From a virus: a DNA stretch of 64,000 nucleotides. The DNA lies in the IMG/VR virus record IMGVR_UViG_3300032157_000001, positions 248,001-312,000 of that record; one strand, 5' to 3'. The notes under the pieces were generated by a model. It was not told where the DNA came from. It searched no databases and was given only the letters and a program-made list of their open reading frames with translations. Numbering within the stretch: the stretch's first letter is position 1; each line of letters starts with the position of its first letter. Shown piece by piece: positions 51,207 to 59,109 of this stretch. Made by a program: the position numbers and the translations under genes.

Positions 51207-52069
51207 TATTCGAATATATTATATACTGACACAAAAGATTCGTCCAGCATTGCGTGATCCTTTGGAATGTATTCATCCTTTCTGCTGTTTGTTGTGAACA
51301 ATCTTTCAAAATATTGAGATAGTTCGGTGAATCCATTGCTGAATATTCCGTGAGAAACTGCAAGGTAAAGTTTACCCACATTTCGCTCTTTCAATTTTTT
51401 TGCAAGTTCAACAAATGTTCTTCCGCCAATACATATGTCGTCAACGATAAGAACATCTTTACCTTCAAAATCTTGTTTTGAAAGTTCAATTGAGTCGATG
51501 TTGCCGCTTGAGATGGAGCGTGATTTATTTGCAGATGCTACCTCACCTTTGAATTTTATCTTGTCGGCGAGTTTATAAATCTTTTTGTATGCACCAGCAT
51601 CTGGTGATAAGAGCACAACGTTTTCGGGGAGAGATAACATAACACTACTGATATAGCTGCTGTTGTCAACGACTCTGCAGTTCTTGAGTAGTCCCGGACT
51701 CACTTCTGAGTGTGGATCATAAAGTGTATATCTATCAACGGGAAGTGCATTAAAAATATTGGTGATCGTTTTCAAACTGAAACATTCCCCCGTACTGAAG
51801 TCACGGTCAGCTTGCATGTAGGGCATGTATGGAATGAAAACATTTATTTTACGATCAGGCCAGTCCTTCTTTAATGTATCGACTGTCAACACTAACAACA
51901 TAATGTCGTCAGAACTGTTTAATCTTGTGATGATATAAAAATCATCATACTCATAATCTTTGGAACTGAAATCAATTTTGAATTTGATGTGGATTTCTCC
52001 ACCGGGAAATTTAAATGCTTTGTACTGGTCGTTATCGGTAATGCCGTTAGTAAGTTTGATCGTGAGCAT
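51206..52069 (-). CDS. prs: Ribose-phosphate pyrophosphokinase (Prs family)
   Basis: 287 aa, slightly shorter than bacterial Prs. Seen: FKFPGGEIHIKF at the N-terminus, YMPYMQADRDFSTGE (ATP-binding flexible-loop region), LYDPHSEVSPG (the D-P-H-S motif) and the PRPP-binding loop VLIVDDICIGGRTF. Prs makes PRPP from ribose 5-phosphate and ATP; the phage NARP1 homologue (Adps) pyrophosphorylates ADP-ribose instead. Operon with nadV. Confidence 0.9.
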   Translation of the reverse strand: MLTIKLTNGITDNDQYKAFKFPGGEIHIKFKIDFSSKDYEYDDFYIITRLNSSDDIMLLVLTVDTLKKDWPDRKINVFIPYMPYMQADRDFSTGECFSLKTITNIFNALPVDRYTLYDPHSEVSPGLLKNCRVVDNSSYISSVMLSLPENVVLLSPDAGAYKKIYKLADKIKFKGEVASANKSRSISSGNIDSIELSKQDFEGKDVLIVDDICIGGRTFVELAKKLKERNVGKLYLAVSHGIFSNGFTELSQYFERLFTTNSRKDEYIPKDHAMLDESFVSVYNIFE

Positions 52070-52075
52070 AAGAAT

Positions 52076-52297
52076 TTATATGATTTGTTTTTCGTGTCGC
52101 ACTAAAAAGATGTGTCGAATTTGGACATCTGGATTGTTAGTAAACTGGTCAATGATTTTTCTCACAGAAAAAGAACCAGCATCATTGAGGTGTATTATAA
52201 CATCACCAAACTTGCTTGTTGGTAGTTCATAAATAAAATCAACTTTGTGTTCTATGTTTGTCTCACCTTCGTTGAATTTAAATATGGTGTGTTTCAT
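52076..52297 (-). CDS. Prs-like N-terminal domain fragment, 73 aa
   Basis: TIFKFNEGETNIEHKVDFIY aligns with AFKFPGGEIHIKFKIDF of the neighbouring Prs, and the following strand/helix order also agrees, but the catalytic D-P-H-S and PRPP loops are absent. Either a decayed tandem duplicate or a regulatory partner of Prs. It lies 6 nt before prs. Confidence 0.6.
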   Translation of the reverse strand: MKHTIFKFNEGETNIEHKVDFIYELPTSKFGDVIIHLNDAGSFSVRKIIDQFTNNPDVQIRHIFLVRHEKQII

Positions 52298-52367
52298 GTC
52301 TCAAATTTAATGTTTTCCTTGGTATAAACAAACTATTGTCTTATTTTTGAGAACAATTTTTAGCATT

Positions 52368-53267
52368 ATGAAAGACGAGATTGGCGACAGAATGAAAGAC
52401 TTCTACGAAGATAGAACCAGAGTCTATCTGCCACGTAGAACTTACACTATTATAAGGATAGACGGGAAGGCATTTCACACGTATACGAAAGGCTTGCCAC
52501 GCCCGTTTGATGAAGCCTTAATTCAGGATATGAACAAAACTGCCGAATACCTCTGTAAAATGATACAAGGGGCCAAACTGGCGTATGTCCAATCTGACGA
52601 AATATCGATAATTGTGACCGATTTTGATAATCTCACGACCTCTGCATGGTTTGATGGAAACATCCAAAAGATGACATCTATTTCGGCCAGTATGGCTACC
52701 GCCATATTCAACCAGTTAAGAACCGAGAGATTGTTAACGTCTTCTTGGAAGAGCTATGTCTATGGAAGAGGTCAGGATGATGAACCGTTTTTTTTAAAAT
52801 GGGATTTTAGTGTGACATTGGAAGAGGTTAGGTTGGCACACTTCGACTCTAGGGTCTTCTCAATTCCTTCTCGTGAAGAAGTGTTGAATTATCTGATATG
52901 GAGACAACAAGATGCTACCAGAAATTCCATTTCCTCCGTTGCACAATCTTTATACTCACACCAACAACTGGAAGGTGTGACGACCGGAGACATGCAGGAA
53001 CTTATATTCCAAAAAGGTAAGAACTGGAATGACTATCCTATTGGTCAAAAGAGAGGACGAATTGTGTTGAAAAATTATGTGCTCAAGGAGTCCACTAAAG
53101 AAAGGTATGATCAATCTACCGATAAAGACGGATGGGTCGTAAGAGAAGGTGAGAAAGGTTTATCCTATTGGGTAACCCGCAGCGTTTGGACTGCTATCGA
53201 TCCTCCAATTTTTACTCAGGAGAAAAATTTTCTTAGAGAGATTATTCCAGCATTAGATAGCGAATGA
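52368..53267 (+). CDS. Thg1-like protein (3'-5' polymerase family), 299 aa
   Basis: Start at MKDEIGDRMKDFYEDRTRVY. Motifs: IIRIDGKAFHTYTKG (first catalytic Asp), YVQSDEISIIVTDF (second), ISASMATAIFNQL, HFDSRVFSIPSREEV and WRQQDATRNSISSVAQSL. Thg1 adds G-1 to tRNA-His; bacterial and phage Thg1-like proteins extend truncated tRNA 5' ends in the 3'-5' direction. The T-R-N-S segment replaces the H-I-N-N-L-Y-N of true Thg1, favouring the Thg1-like type. The only rightward gene between 46.2 and 64 kb, so separately transcribed. Confidence 0.88.
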   Translation: MKDEIGDRMKDFYEDRTRVYLPRRTYTIIRIDGKAFHTYTKGLPRPFDEALIQDMNKTAEYLCKMIQGAKLAYVQSDEISIIVTDFDNLTTSAWFDGNIQKMTSISASMATAIFNQLRTERLLTSSWKSYVYGRGQDDEPFFLKWDFSVTLEEVRLAHFDSRVFSIPSREEVLNYLIWRQQDATRNSISSVAQSLYSHQQLEGVTTGDMQELIFQKGKNWNDYPIGQKRGRIVLKNYVLKESTKERYDQSTDKDGWVVREGEKGLSYWVTRSVWTAIDPPIFTQEKNFLREIIPALDSE

Positions 53268-53281
53268 TGATTTACGTTGGG

Positions 53282-53701
53282 TTAGATAATGAACTCAACG
53301 TAAATTTTTCTTTCTTGGGTTGCAACGTAGATGCTTTCAATGAATACCTGTACGTCCGGTATATCACCATTCTTGGTTTTTCTAATAACAAAATCAAATC
53401 CATTGAAGTTTAGTGGGCCGCTCTGTACTTCAGAGCTTTTCTCTTCGTCGCTGTTAGCTGTCATTGATTTCACATCAATGGTCATTCCATAGACCCCGTC
53501 ATTATGTAACTCAAGCTTCCCAATCCATTTTACGATAACACTATTCTTATCGATTTTAACTAACGGCAAATCAATATCTATGGTGGTAATGTCTTTTCCA
53601 AGCGTAACAAATCGATGACCATCAAAGATGGAATCCTCATCCATTTTCAATTTTTTGTTAATCGCTTCATTGATATTTGTGTTGATATTTCGGACTTTCA
53701 T
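53282..53701 (-). CDS. Hypothetical protein, 139 aa
   Basis: N-terminal helix (NINTNINEAINKKLKMDED) then a beta-rich domain (RFVTLGKDITTIDIDLPLVK; GKLELHNDGVYGMTIDVKSM). Could be a small virion or neck component; no family recognised. Confidence 0.73.
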   Translation of the reverse strand: MKVRNINTNINEAINKKLKMDEDSIFDGHRFVTLGKDITTIDIDLPLVKIDKNSVIVKWIGKLELHNDGVYGMTIDVKSMTANSDEEKSSEVQSGPLNFNGFDFVIRKTKNGDIPDVQVFIESIYVATQERKIYVEFII

Positions 53702-53723
53702 ATACTATAAATACTAAAAAAAA

Positions 53724-53743
53724 GAGGAATCAATTGATTCCTC
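53724..53743 (-). terminator. Intrinsic terminator after the IPT/TIG gene
   Basis: A perfect 20-nt inverted repeat (GAGGAATCAA/TTGATTCCTC), followed leftward by eight T. Confidence 0.85.
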
Positions 53744-53774
53744 CCACTTTTTGACTTGGATTCTTATAATCAAA

Positions 53775-54641
53775 TTAGATGCTTTGTATGTTAAATACAA
53801 CAGTGTAGTCACAATCTATCTTTACTGATGAAGATGTTGTTAATTGTTTTGATGCACCACTACTAAAACCACTAATCGAAAAGGAGTTTGGATAGATGGA
53901 GTTAAAGTCAATGTCTCCATATACTCTAGCTTTACCAGAAGTTTTGATGAATGTTGCTCTGTATGACATAAGATCATTTTTACCAACTTTAATTACTGTT
54001 GTGAATGGTGTCCAAGCACCACCATTTCTTGAGTATTCAACATTAGTTATTGTTCCGCCACCCTCACCATAATGTAATTCTTTTCCAACCGTCCAATATT
54101 CTACGGTGTAATAAGTTGGAGATGGTGCACTTGTAGTCCAATCAGCATAAAATATTTCAACTGTATGTGCACCCAATGATGCACCGTAAGGTACAGTTGC
54201 AATCATTCTTGTTGTAGATAAAACATTTGCTTGGACGAATATTCCGCTAGGATAGTAAAATGTAACTGATGCATTTGGATAAAAATTTACACCTCTAATA
54301 TCAACATTAGTACCAAACGTACCTGTTGTTGGTGCCACTATTTCTGTGATTTTTGGTACTGCTATTTTAAAATAAAAACTTGCAGTTGTTGGACTACTAA
54401 GATTTTTAATAAAAAATTCTACATTACTACCAATTTTTAGCCCTTTTGGTATATCCATTCCAATTGACTGAACATTACTATATTGTGGGGTTACATAAAT
54501 GATGTTTCCTCCTTTATAATAATAAACTTGTGGGTTGGTTTCAAATGTTCCATATATAGTAATACTTGTGCCAGTCATACCGGATGATATTAACTGGTAT
54601 GTTGATGACTCTCTAACTGATGTGATTATTGGTGCTGCCAT
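53775..54641 (-). CDS. IPT/TIG Ig-like domain protein, 288 aa
   Basis: Beta-rich throughout. Two IPT/TIG-like repeats: PIITSVRESSTYQLISSGMT-GTSITIYG (residues 4-31) and PKITEIVAPTTGTFGTNVDI-RGVNFY, with following VTFYYPSGIFVQANVLSTT and ATVPYGASLGAHTVEI. Such domains decorate phage capsids, tails and adhesins. The C-terminal part (GGGTITNVEYSRNGGAWTPF) is another Ig-like strand set. A virion surface protein is the likeliest role, by inference. Confidence 0.75.
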   Translation of the reverse strand: MAAPIITSVRESSTYQLISSGMTGTSITIYGTFETNPQVYYYKGGNIIYVTPQYSNVQSIGMDIPKGLKIGSNVEFFIKNLSSPTTASFYFKIAVPKITEIVAPTTGTFGTNVDIRGVNFYPNASVTFYYPSGIFVQANVLSTTRMIATVPYGASLGAHTVEIFYADWTTSAPSPTYYTVEYWTVGKELHYGEGGGTITNVEYSRNGGAWTPFTTVIKVGKNDLMSYRATFIKTSGKARVYGDIDFNSIYPNSFSISGFSSGASKQLTTSSSVKIDCDYTVVFNIQSI

Positions 54642-54724
54642 ATTTTTTTTGTTTGTAAATGAGTTTATATAAAACTAAATACAAACAATAACAAGATTCT
54701 GGCGCTTACGATTGATGTTTATTT

Positions 54725-54988
54725 TTATTGAGGATATGTCAGGTTGAGATATTCTTTTGTCATGCTCTCTGACATGTAATATTCGCTACACAAATCAACA
54801 AACTTTCTTATGTCATGCTCATTCCATATAGCACAAGATGTTCTGGCGCGAAGAGTATACTCACAATATGCGGGGTTGATTAACTCTCTCTTCTCAATGA
54901 TTTGATAAAAGTATGATGTACAGTCTTCACATCTAATGGATAGACATGCGAATAGGAATAGAATAAAAATACGAGATAGGAATTTCAT
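54725..54988 (-). CDS. Exported Cys-rich small protein, 87 aa
   Basis: Start at MKFLSRIFILFLFACLSIRC, overlapping the preceding stop (TAATG). Signal peptide or lipobox-like N-terminus, then six Cys (DCTSYFYQ, PAYCEY, TSCAIW, DLCSEYY) that could form disulphides. It probably acts in the periplasm. Function unknown. Confidence 0.7.
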   Translation of the reverse strand: MKFLSRIFILFLFACLSIRCEDCTSYFYQIIEKRELINPAYCEYTLRARTSCAIWNEHDIRKFVDLCSEYYMSESMTKEYLNLTYPQ

Positions 54989-55302
54989 TAGGCAGTGATT
55001 ACAGCACCACTCATTGTGCAACCACAAAGTCCACTACCGCCGTTAGCGGGGTTACATGAGCATCGTTGTGCAAAATCTGCTCTTTTCTCTAATTCATCGT
55101 TAATCCATCTTTGTTTCTGATCAACAAACTGAGGAATATTTGACGGCATTGGGGCCGGTGATGGGTAATCTTGTATGAACGGCAAGTAAGGAACAATGAA
55201 ATGCTGTTCAGTCAGCAAGTCCAAGGCTTCGTCTTGTGTTATCTCTTTCTTTTCAAGTAGTCGGTCGATAATTACTCTTTTTCTGCTGTTTGGCGGAGTC
55301 AT
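54988..55302 (-). CDS. Hypothetical protein with Cys-rich end, 104 aa
   Basis: N-terminal helices (RVIIDRLLEKKEITQDEALD), a Pro-rich middle (PLPFIQDYPSPAPMP-like) and a C-terminal CSCNPANGGSGLCGCTMSG knot. Overlaps both neighbours. Function unknown. Confidence 0.73.
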   Translation of the reverse strand: MTPPNSRKRVIIDRLLEKKEITQDEALDLLTEQHFIVPYLPFIQDYPSPAPMPSNIPQFVDQKQRWINDELEKRADFAQRCSCNPANGGSGLCGCTMSGAVITA

Positions 55303-55712
55303 ATTTCAACGAATTGGAATAAGCTAATGTCAGATATAAATACTGACCCGACCAGCTTCATCCGTCCTCGTTTCATCCGAATATAGTCCTGAACCGTAGA
55401 AACGTAGATTTTGAAGAGTTTATCCACTATTTCCTCCCCGACCGGAACTTCGTCCAAACCCATCTCAATCACGTACAGGGCCACAGAATTGAGCATCACC
55501 ACATTTTCCCATCTTTCTATCTCGCTGATTCTGTTGGAGTTAACTTTTTTTACGTAATTTATAAGAATATTTTCTACTTCATCGATGGTATTGTCGTATT
55601 CGCGCAGCCATTTCCCGAAATCGGATATACCTCTTTCATTAAGGTCAACAACGATACCATTGACAATTTTCTCAATTTCTTGAGCCACTTCGGACTTATT
55701 TTCTACTATCAT
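55299..55712 (-). CDS. Hypothetical helical protein, 137 aa
   Basis: Charged, helical (EVAQEIEKIVNGIVVDLNER). First gene of the 55712-53775 operon with its own promoter. Function unknown. Confidence 0.75.
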   Translation of the reverse strand: MIVENKSEVAQEIEKIVNGIVVDLNERGISDFGKWLREYDNTIDEVENILINYVKKVNSNRISEIERWENVVMLNSVALYVIEMGLDEVPVGEEIVDKLFKIYVSTVQDYIRMKRGRMKLVGSVFISDISLFQFVEI

Positions 55713-55731
55713 AACACGGTTCTTTAACCTT

Positions 55732-55761
55732 ATGTTATACGTAAAATCGATGAAATTTGTT
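55732..55761 (-). promoter_or_regulatory. ECF-like promoter for 55712
   Basis: Leftward CAACAAATTTCATCGATTTTA then CGTATAAC; 17-bp AAC-to-CGT spacing. Confidence 0.68.
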
Positions 55762-55768
55762 GTATATG

Positions 55769-56098
55769 TTAGCTACTACGAGCCTTACACTTCTTTTTGA
55801 GGACAACCCTCTTGTAAACTTCTTTTAAGACAGCCGTTTTCTTGTCTCGAACAAGAATCCAACGAAAATTCTTCGGATCATAGTTGATCACATACTTACT
55901 TCCATCCAATTCAACCTCATCTTTAAAATATAAATCCTTATTGTTTGAGTCTTTATATTCTGTATTGACTACCGTTTTCAGAAATATGGGTGTCTCTGTT
56001 GTTAATGGTATTCCTTTGTTCTCTACTGGTTTAATTGGTGATATGAAGTCTGATTTCAAATATGGATGTATTCCGGCATTAGTGCTTGCTTTCCCCAT
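55769..56098 (-). CDS. Hypothetical protein, 109 aa
   Basis: Beta-rich domain (DLYFKDEVELDGSKYVINYD, NFRWILVRDKKTAVLKEV) with a basic C-terminus (VVLKKKCKARSS). One nt after the IMPDH/GMPR-like gene, so co-transcribed. Function unknown. Confidence 0.72.
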   Translation of the reverse strand: MGKASTNAGIHPYLKSDFISPIKPVENKGIPLTTETPIFLKTVVNTEYKDSNNKDLYFKDEVELDGSKYVINYDPKNFRWILVRDKKTAVLKEVYKRVVLKKKCKARSS

Positions 56099-56099
56099 G

Positions 56100-57272
56100 T
56101 TACTTGTTGTATCTGTTGTATGCGTTCTGTGTAATGATATTGAACTTAACTTTCCCGACGAATTCCGCCGATGATTTACAGTTTGTGTAGCTCAGTGCGG
56201 TTCTATAGTACGATTCGAAATTTTTTGCCCACGTATCAAGAGTATATTCCACAATCTGTTTCTTCACCACACCCTCAGATGTACGCATTTTTGTGTTACC
56301 CATCAACTCTTGAGATTTTTTGGTACTCATACCACGAAATTCCTTCGTTAATGTAAAACCCTTCTTGAACATCCATCTTGCGATTGCTTTTGGTAGTTTT
56401 ATACCATGCCAATATGTTGGAGCAGCACTTTCCAAGGCTTTGTTGAAGATGCTTCCGAGCATTACATAGTCTGCTCCTAGAGCCAGTGCTCTAATGATGT
56501 CGGAGTATTTCTTCATTCCACCGTCAGCAACAATCTTTGTTGCGTTTGGAAATTGACTTTTTATTTCGTTGCATTCGGCAATTAGACTCCCCATAGGATA
56601 GCCAACACCAGTTTGCTGTGTGGTAAGACATCCATTTCCATTTCCTATACCAACACGTGCATAGTCGATAGCACCAGATTCACAATATAAACGATATGTT
56701 TCAGGATTGGCGATATTACCGGCCATAATCACAATGTTGGGATTGCGCTGCTTTGCTAATTTTGCATATCGAATGACTTTACTCATATGTCCATTCGCAA
56801 TATCAATAAGAACATACCAAGTTCCATCTGCTGGTGACATTTTAAGAAGCTCTTTTTCAAATTCCTCAAGACCAAAAGAATTGAATCCATGATCTAGTCT
56901 TTTGTTCTTCTCAGTACGGGGGTAAACAACATAAATAAGAGATTCATGGAAATCAAACCAATTTTTTTTGCTAGTAACAGTGTCCATTGGCGCAGCAAAA
57001 AGAGGAAGATACCCATTTGTGTATGGATTTATCTCATCGTACCTAGATTCAATGTGTGTTTGCTTTGTCGGAACAATTAATATGTCGTCAAAATCATATT
57101 TCATTTCAATACCGGAATTATCAATATAGTTTTTAATTACCGGTACACCCACTTCTTTTGGTATGGGCGGTTCTTCAACAATTTGTGTTCTGTGGGCCAG
57201 TACTGATGCTGGCGGCTCTTTCTTTACTACATTTTCTCTTTCTAGTCCTTTGACTGATCGTGTTGATGGCAT
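56100..57272 (-). CDS. IMP dehydrogenase / GMP reductase family protein, 390 aa
   Basis: TIM-barrel enzyme without CBS domains. Signs: MKYDFDDILIVPTKQTHIES, PLFAAPMDTV, LIDIANGHMSKVI, NPNIVIMAGNIANPETYRL, the catalytic Cys loop RVGIGNGNGCLTTQQTGVGY, KIVADGGMKKYSDI and the GADYVMLGSIFN phosphate site. Length and lack of CBS favour GMP reductase (GMP to IMP), consistent with purine remodelling, but the G-N-G-C loop differs from the usual G-P/I-G-S-x-C. First ~45 residues are an extra, low-complexity lead. Confidence 0.83.
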   Translation of the reverse strand: MPSTRSVKGLERENVVKKEPPASVLAHRTQIVEEPPIPKEVGVPVIKNYIDNSGIEMKYDFDDILIVPTKQTHIESRYDEINPYTNGYLPLFAAPMDTVTSKKNWFDFHESLIYVVYPRTEKNKRLDHGFNSFGLEEFEKELLKMSPADGTWYVLIDIANGHMSKVIRYAKLAKQRNPNIVIMAGNIANPETYRLYCESGAIDYARVGIGNGNGCLTTQQTGVGYPMGSLIAECNEIKSQFPNATKIVADGGMKKYSDIIRALALGADYVMLGSIFNKALESAAPTYWHGIKLPKAIARWMFKKGFTLTKEFRGMSTKKSQELMGNTKMRTSEGVVKKQIVEYTLDTWAKNFESYYRTALSYTNCKSSAEFVGKVKFNIITQNAYNRYNK

Positions 57273-57276
57273 AGTG

Positions 57277-57735
57277 TTATGCTAATTTAAACTTAGGTAA
57301 GAATGATCTCAAAAAGAGGTTGTGTTTTCCACCAACCATTTTTTCAAACTCCGTGGGTTCTGTTGGTTTTACAACCATATCAATAAATGTTTGAAAAGTT
57401 ACTTCGGGGTCTGGATATTTTTTGCGATCCCAAACTCTTTCATCGACAAGAAAACACATTGACGTTATAATGTTGTCCAAATCTGGTTCATGAAATACTT
57501 GGAAAGTCATTTGGTTTATCGCCAATTCGTGAAGAGCTTCCTTCATTTGAATTGATCCCCCCGGAGTCAGGATGATTGTCGTTTCATCATTGTTGATCCA
57601 AGCTTTACAGTTCGGATTGTCGCCGTAGTTTTTTTGATACCTTGATATTGCATGCTGTGCTTGAATTCCTTTTTGGATTCCGGAAAGCTGGTAGAGCACC
57701 AGAGCATACATTTTGTAGTGTAATTGTTCTTCCAT
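57277..57735 (-). CDS. PTH2-fold (peptidyl-tRNA hydrolase-like) protein, 152 aa
   Basis: MYALVLYQLSGIQKGIQAQH matches the first strand and K-G-x-x-x-x-Q-x-x-H region of PTH2; KAWINNDETTIILTPGGSIQ, HELAINQMTFQVFHEPDLDN and ITSMCFLVDERVWD follow the fold. The C-terminal G-P...I-T-G end is replaced by an extension. A diverged member, catalysis uncertain. Directly downstream of the RNase P RNA candidate on the same strand. Confidence 0.7.
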   Translation of the reverse strand: MEEQLHYKMYALVLYQLSGIQKGIQAQHAISRYQKNYGDNPNCKAWINNDETTIILTPGGSIQMKEALHELAINQMTFQVFHEPDLDNIITSMCFLVDERVWDRKKYPDPEVTFQTFIDMVVKPTEPTEFEKMVGGKHNLFLRSFLPKFKLA

Positions 57736-57746
57736 ATTTAAGAAGA

Positions 57747-57958
57747 TTGTGAAATAAAGTGAGCGTACCCCGAATTCTGTTTTATTGTGTCATTTATCTG
57801 TCTGCTGCTACCTCGTTATACTGTGGGTATTGGTCAACCCGGATAACTGTTTTGCATTGCATCGTTCGTGGTGATAACGACCGAGGTCTCCCACAAGCCA
57901 ATAGTGATGTTCAAGGTTCCTCTCCGTGGAGCGACACATCCTCTATTTTATTTCACAA
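57747..57958 (-). ncRNA. rnpB: Compact RNase P RNA candidate
   Basis: Leftward, about 212 nt. Perfect 12-bp closing helix TTGTGAAATAAA/TTTATTTCACAA (P1). CR-I-like GAGGAACCTTGAA (57922-57910). CR-IV AGATAAATGAC (57799-57789; bacterial consensus AGATGAATGAC), then 8 nt, then CR-V ACAGAA (57780-57775), the same spacing as in Escherichia coli. P4 forms between CCTTGAA and TTCGGGG. Further helices: GTGGG/CCCAC and ACCT..CGTTAT/ATAACGAGGT. About half the length of bacterial RNase P RNA, so much of the specificity domain must be reduced. It lies upstream of a PTH2-fold gene. Confidence 0.72.
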
Positions 57959-58360
57959 CCCACAAATTTTAATTAGTATAAGCAAATATACAAAAAAACA
58001 GACAAGAATTTTTATACAAAACAATAATTCTGGTATATAATATGATCTTCCAACAATTCGTTCATAAATTATGTTGAAAATTAGAAGACTTGTGTGGTGT
58101 ATCCAAAACCCCGCAAAAAATCCTCCAAAAAACCACAAGTAATAAATATACGATCTAATTAATAATCTAAAAAGACCATACTGCTTGAATATCAATATGC
58201 TTAGTTGATTTTTTCTCTCTGCAGATGTTTCCGGCAATATTGATTCCCGCTCTTTCATAGCCATATTGTAACTGTAGTCAAAATTAAATATGACATACAA
58301 TATCTCTATCAGTATCACCACTAAAAGAGAAGTATACCCTACGTTGAATGCTGTATGCAT
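57953..58360 (-). CDS. Membrane protein, 135 aa
   Basis: Three or four hydrophobic helices (TSLLVVILIEILYVIF; YIYYLWFFGGFFAGFW; LLFCIKILVCFFVYLLILIK). Overlaps the upstream gene by 22 nt and its 3' end by a few bases with the RNase P RNA candidate. Function unknown. Confidence 0.7.
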   Translation of the reverse strand: MHTAFNVGYTSLLVVILIEILYVIFNFDYSYNMAMKERESILPETSAERKNQLSILIFKQYGLFRLLIRSYIYYLWFFGGFFAGFWIHHTSLLIFNIIYERIVGRSYYIPELLFCIKILVCFFVYLLILIKICGL

Positions 58361-59109
58361 GGAAGCTCGTGTAAAGATTTAATTCTTTTGAACCCTACAT
58401 TATACCTTTGATTGTGTGGAGCATCGAATAAATAACAACAAATATTGTGCTCATTAAATTCTCTGAAGTTTTCGTATCTGTCGTCAACAAACACCTCAAC
58501 CCCCGCTTTCTTTGCCACTTCAATCTTTGAGTGTCCGACATCAACAGTGAATACTGGTCTTGCTGGAAATCCATGCATGTCTAACCATTTTTGTGTTACT
58601 TCAGTACTGACGGGTCTTGATGTGATGTAACACACAGGCTCAAACGGTAAGTCATGACCATTGATCTTTGGTTTGAGAGAAAGATAAAAGTTGTCAAGGG
58701 TTCCATTCGCTCTCATCTCTTCGAATCTTTCAACTATATTACGATCAAAATACCAAGATGTTGGTCTTGGTAATTGGTATAGGTCAATCCAAGGAGTAAC
58801 CCAATCCGCAAGTACTTCATCAATATCCAAACCAATTTTTGGTATCGTCATGTACTTGTGCAAACGATCATCACCAGAGTGATTAGTCTTATAATATTCA
58901 GTCAGGATTGAAGAATAGTACTGGATATGAACGCTGTGAAGAACGCCTTCAAAGTAATCATCACCATTTTCAATTGCTGTCAAATGAAAATTTAGTTTGG
59001 CGAGAATAGCACTCCACTTAACTTTATTGGAAAGAAGACTTTCTTTTGTCTTTAGTAGAGTTTGAAGTGATCTTTTTGCAATTGGTAATTCCAGATCAAT
59101 TGTTTTCAT
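58339..59109 (-). CDS. HAD-family 5'-nucleotidase-like protein, 256 aa
   Basis: N-terminal helical region (1-90), then the HAD core: IGLDIDEVLADWVTPW (nucleophile D-x-D), CYITSRPVSTEV (motif II), GHSKIEVAKKAGVEVFVDDR (Lys and motif IV Asp pair). Matches the NT5C-type deoxyribonucleotidases found in phages, which dephosphorylate nucleoside monophosphates. ATGA overlap with the dNMP kinase gene suggests joint control of nucleotide pools. Confidence 0.8.
   Translation of the reverse strand: MKTIDLELPIAKRSLQTLLKTKESLLSNKVKWSAILAKLNFHLTAIENGDDYFEGVLHSVHIQYYSSILTEYYKTNHSGDDRLHKYMTIPKIGLDIDEVLADWVTPWIDLYQLPRPTSWYFDRNIVERFEEMRANGTLDNFYLSLKPKINGHDLPFEPVCYITSRPVSTEVTQKWLDMHGFPARPVFTVDVGHSKIEVAKKAGVEVFVDDRYENFREFNEHNICCYLFDAPHNQRYNVGFKRIKSLHELPCIQHST

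Noticed and set aside
57759-58040. Rightward ORF of 93 codons
   Set aside because: Antisense to the RNase P RNA candidate and to a membrane-protein gene; low-complexity end; no leader or promoter.
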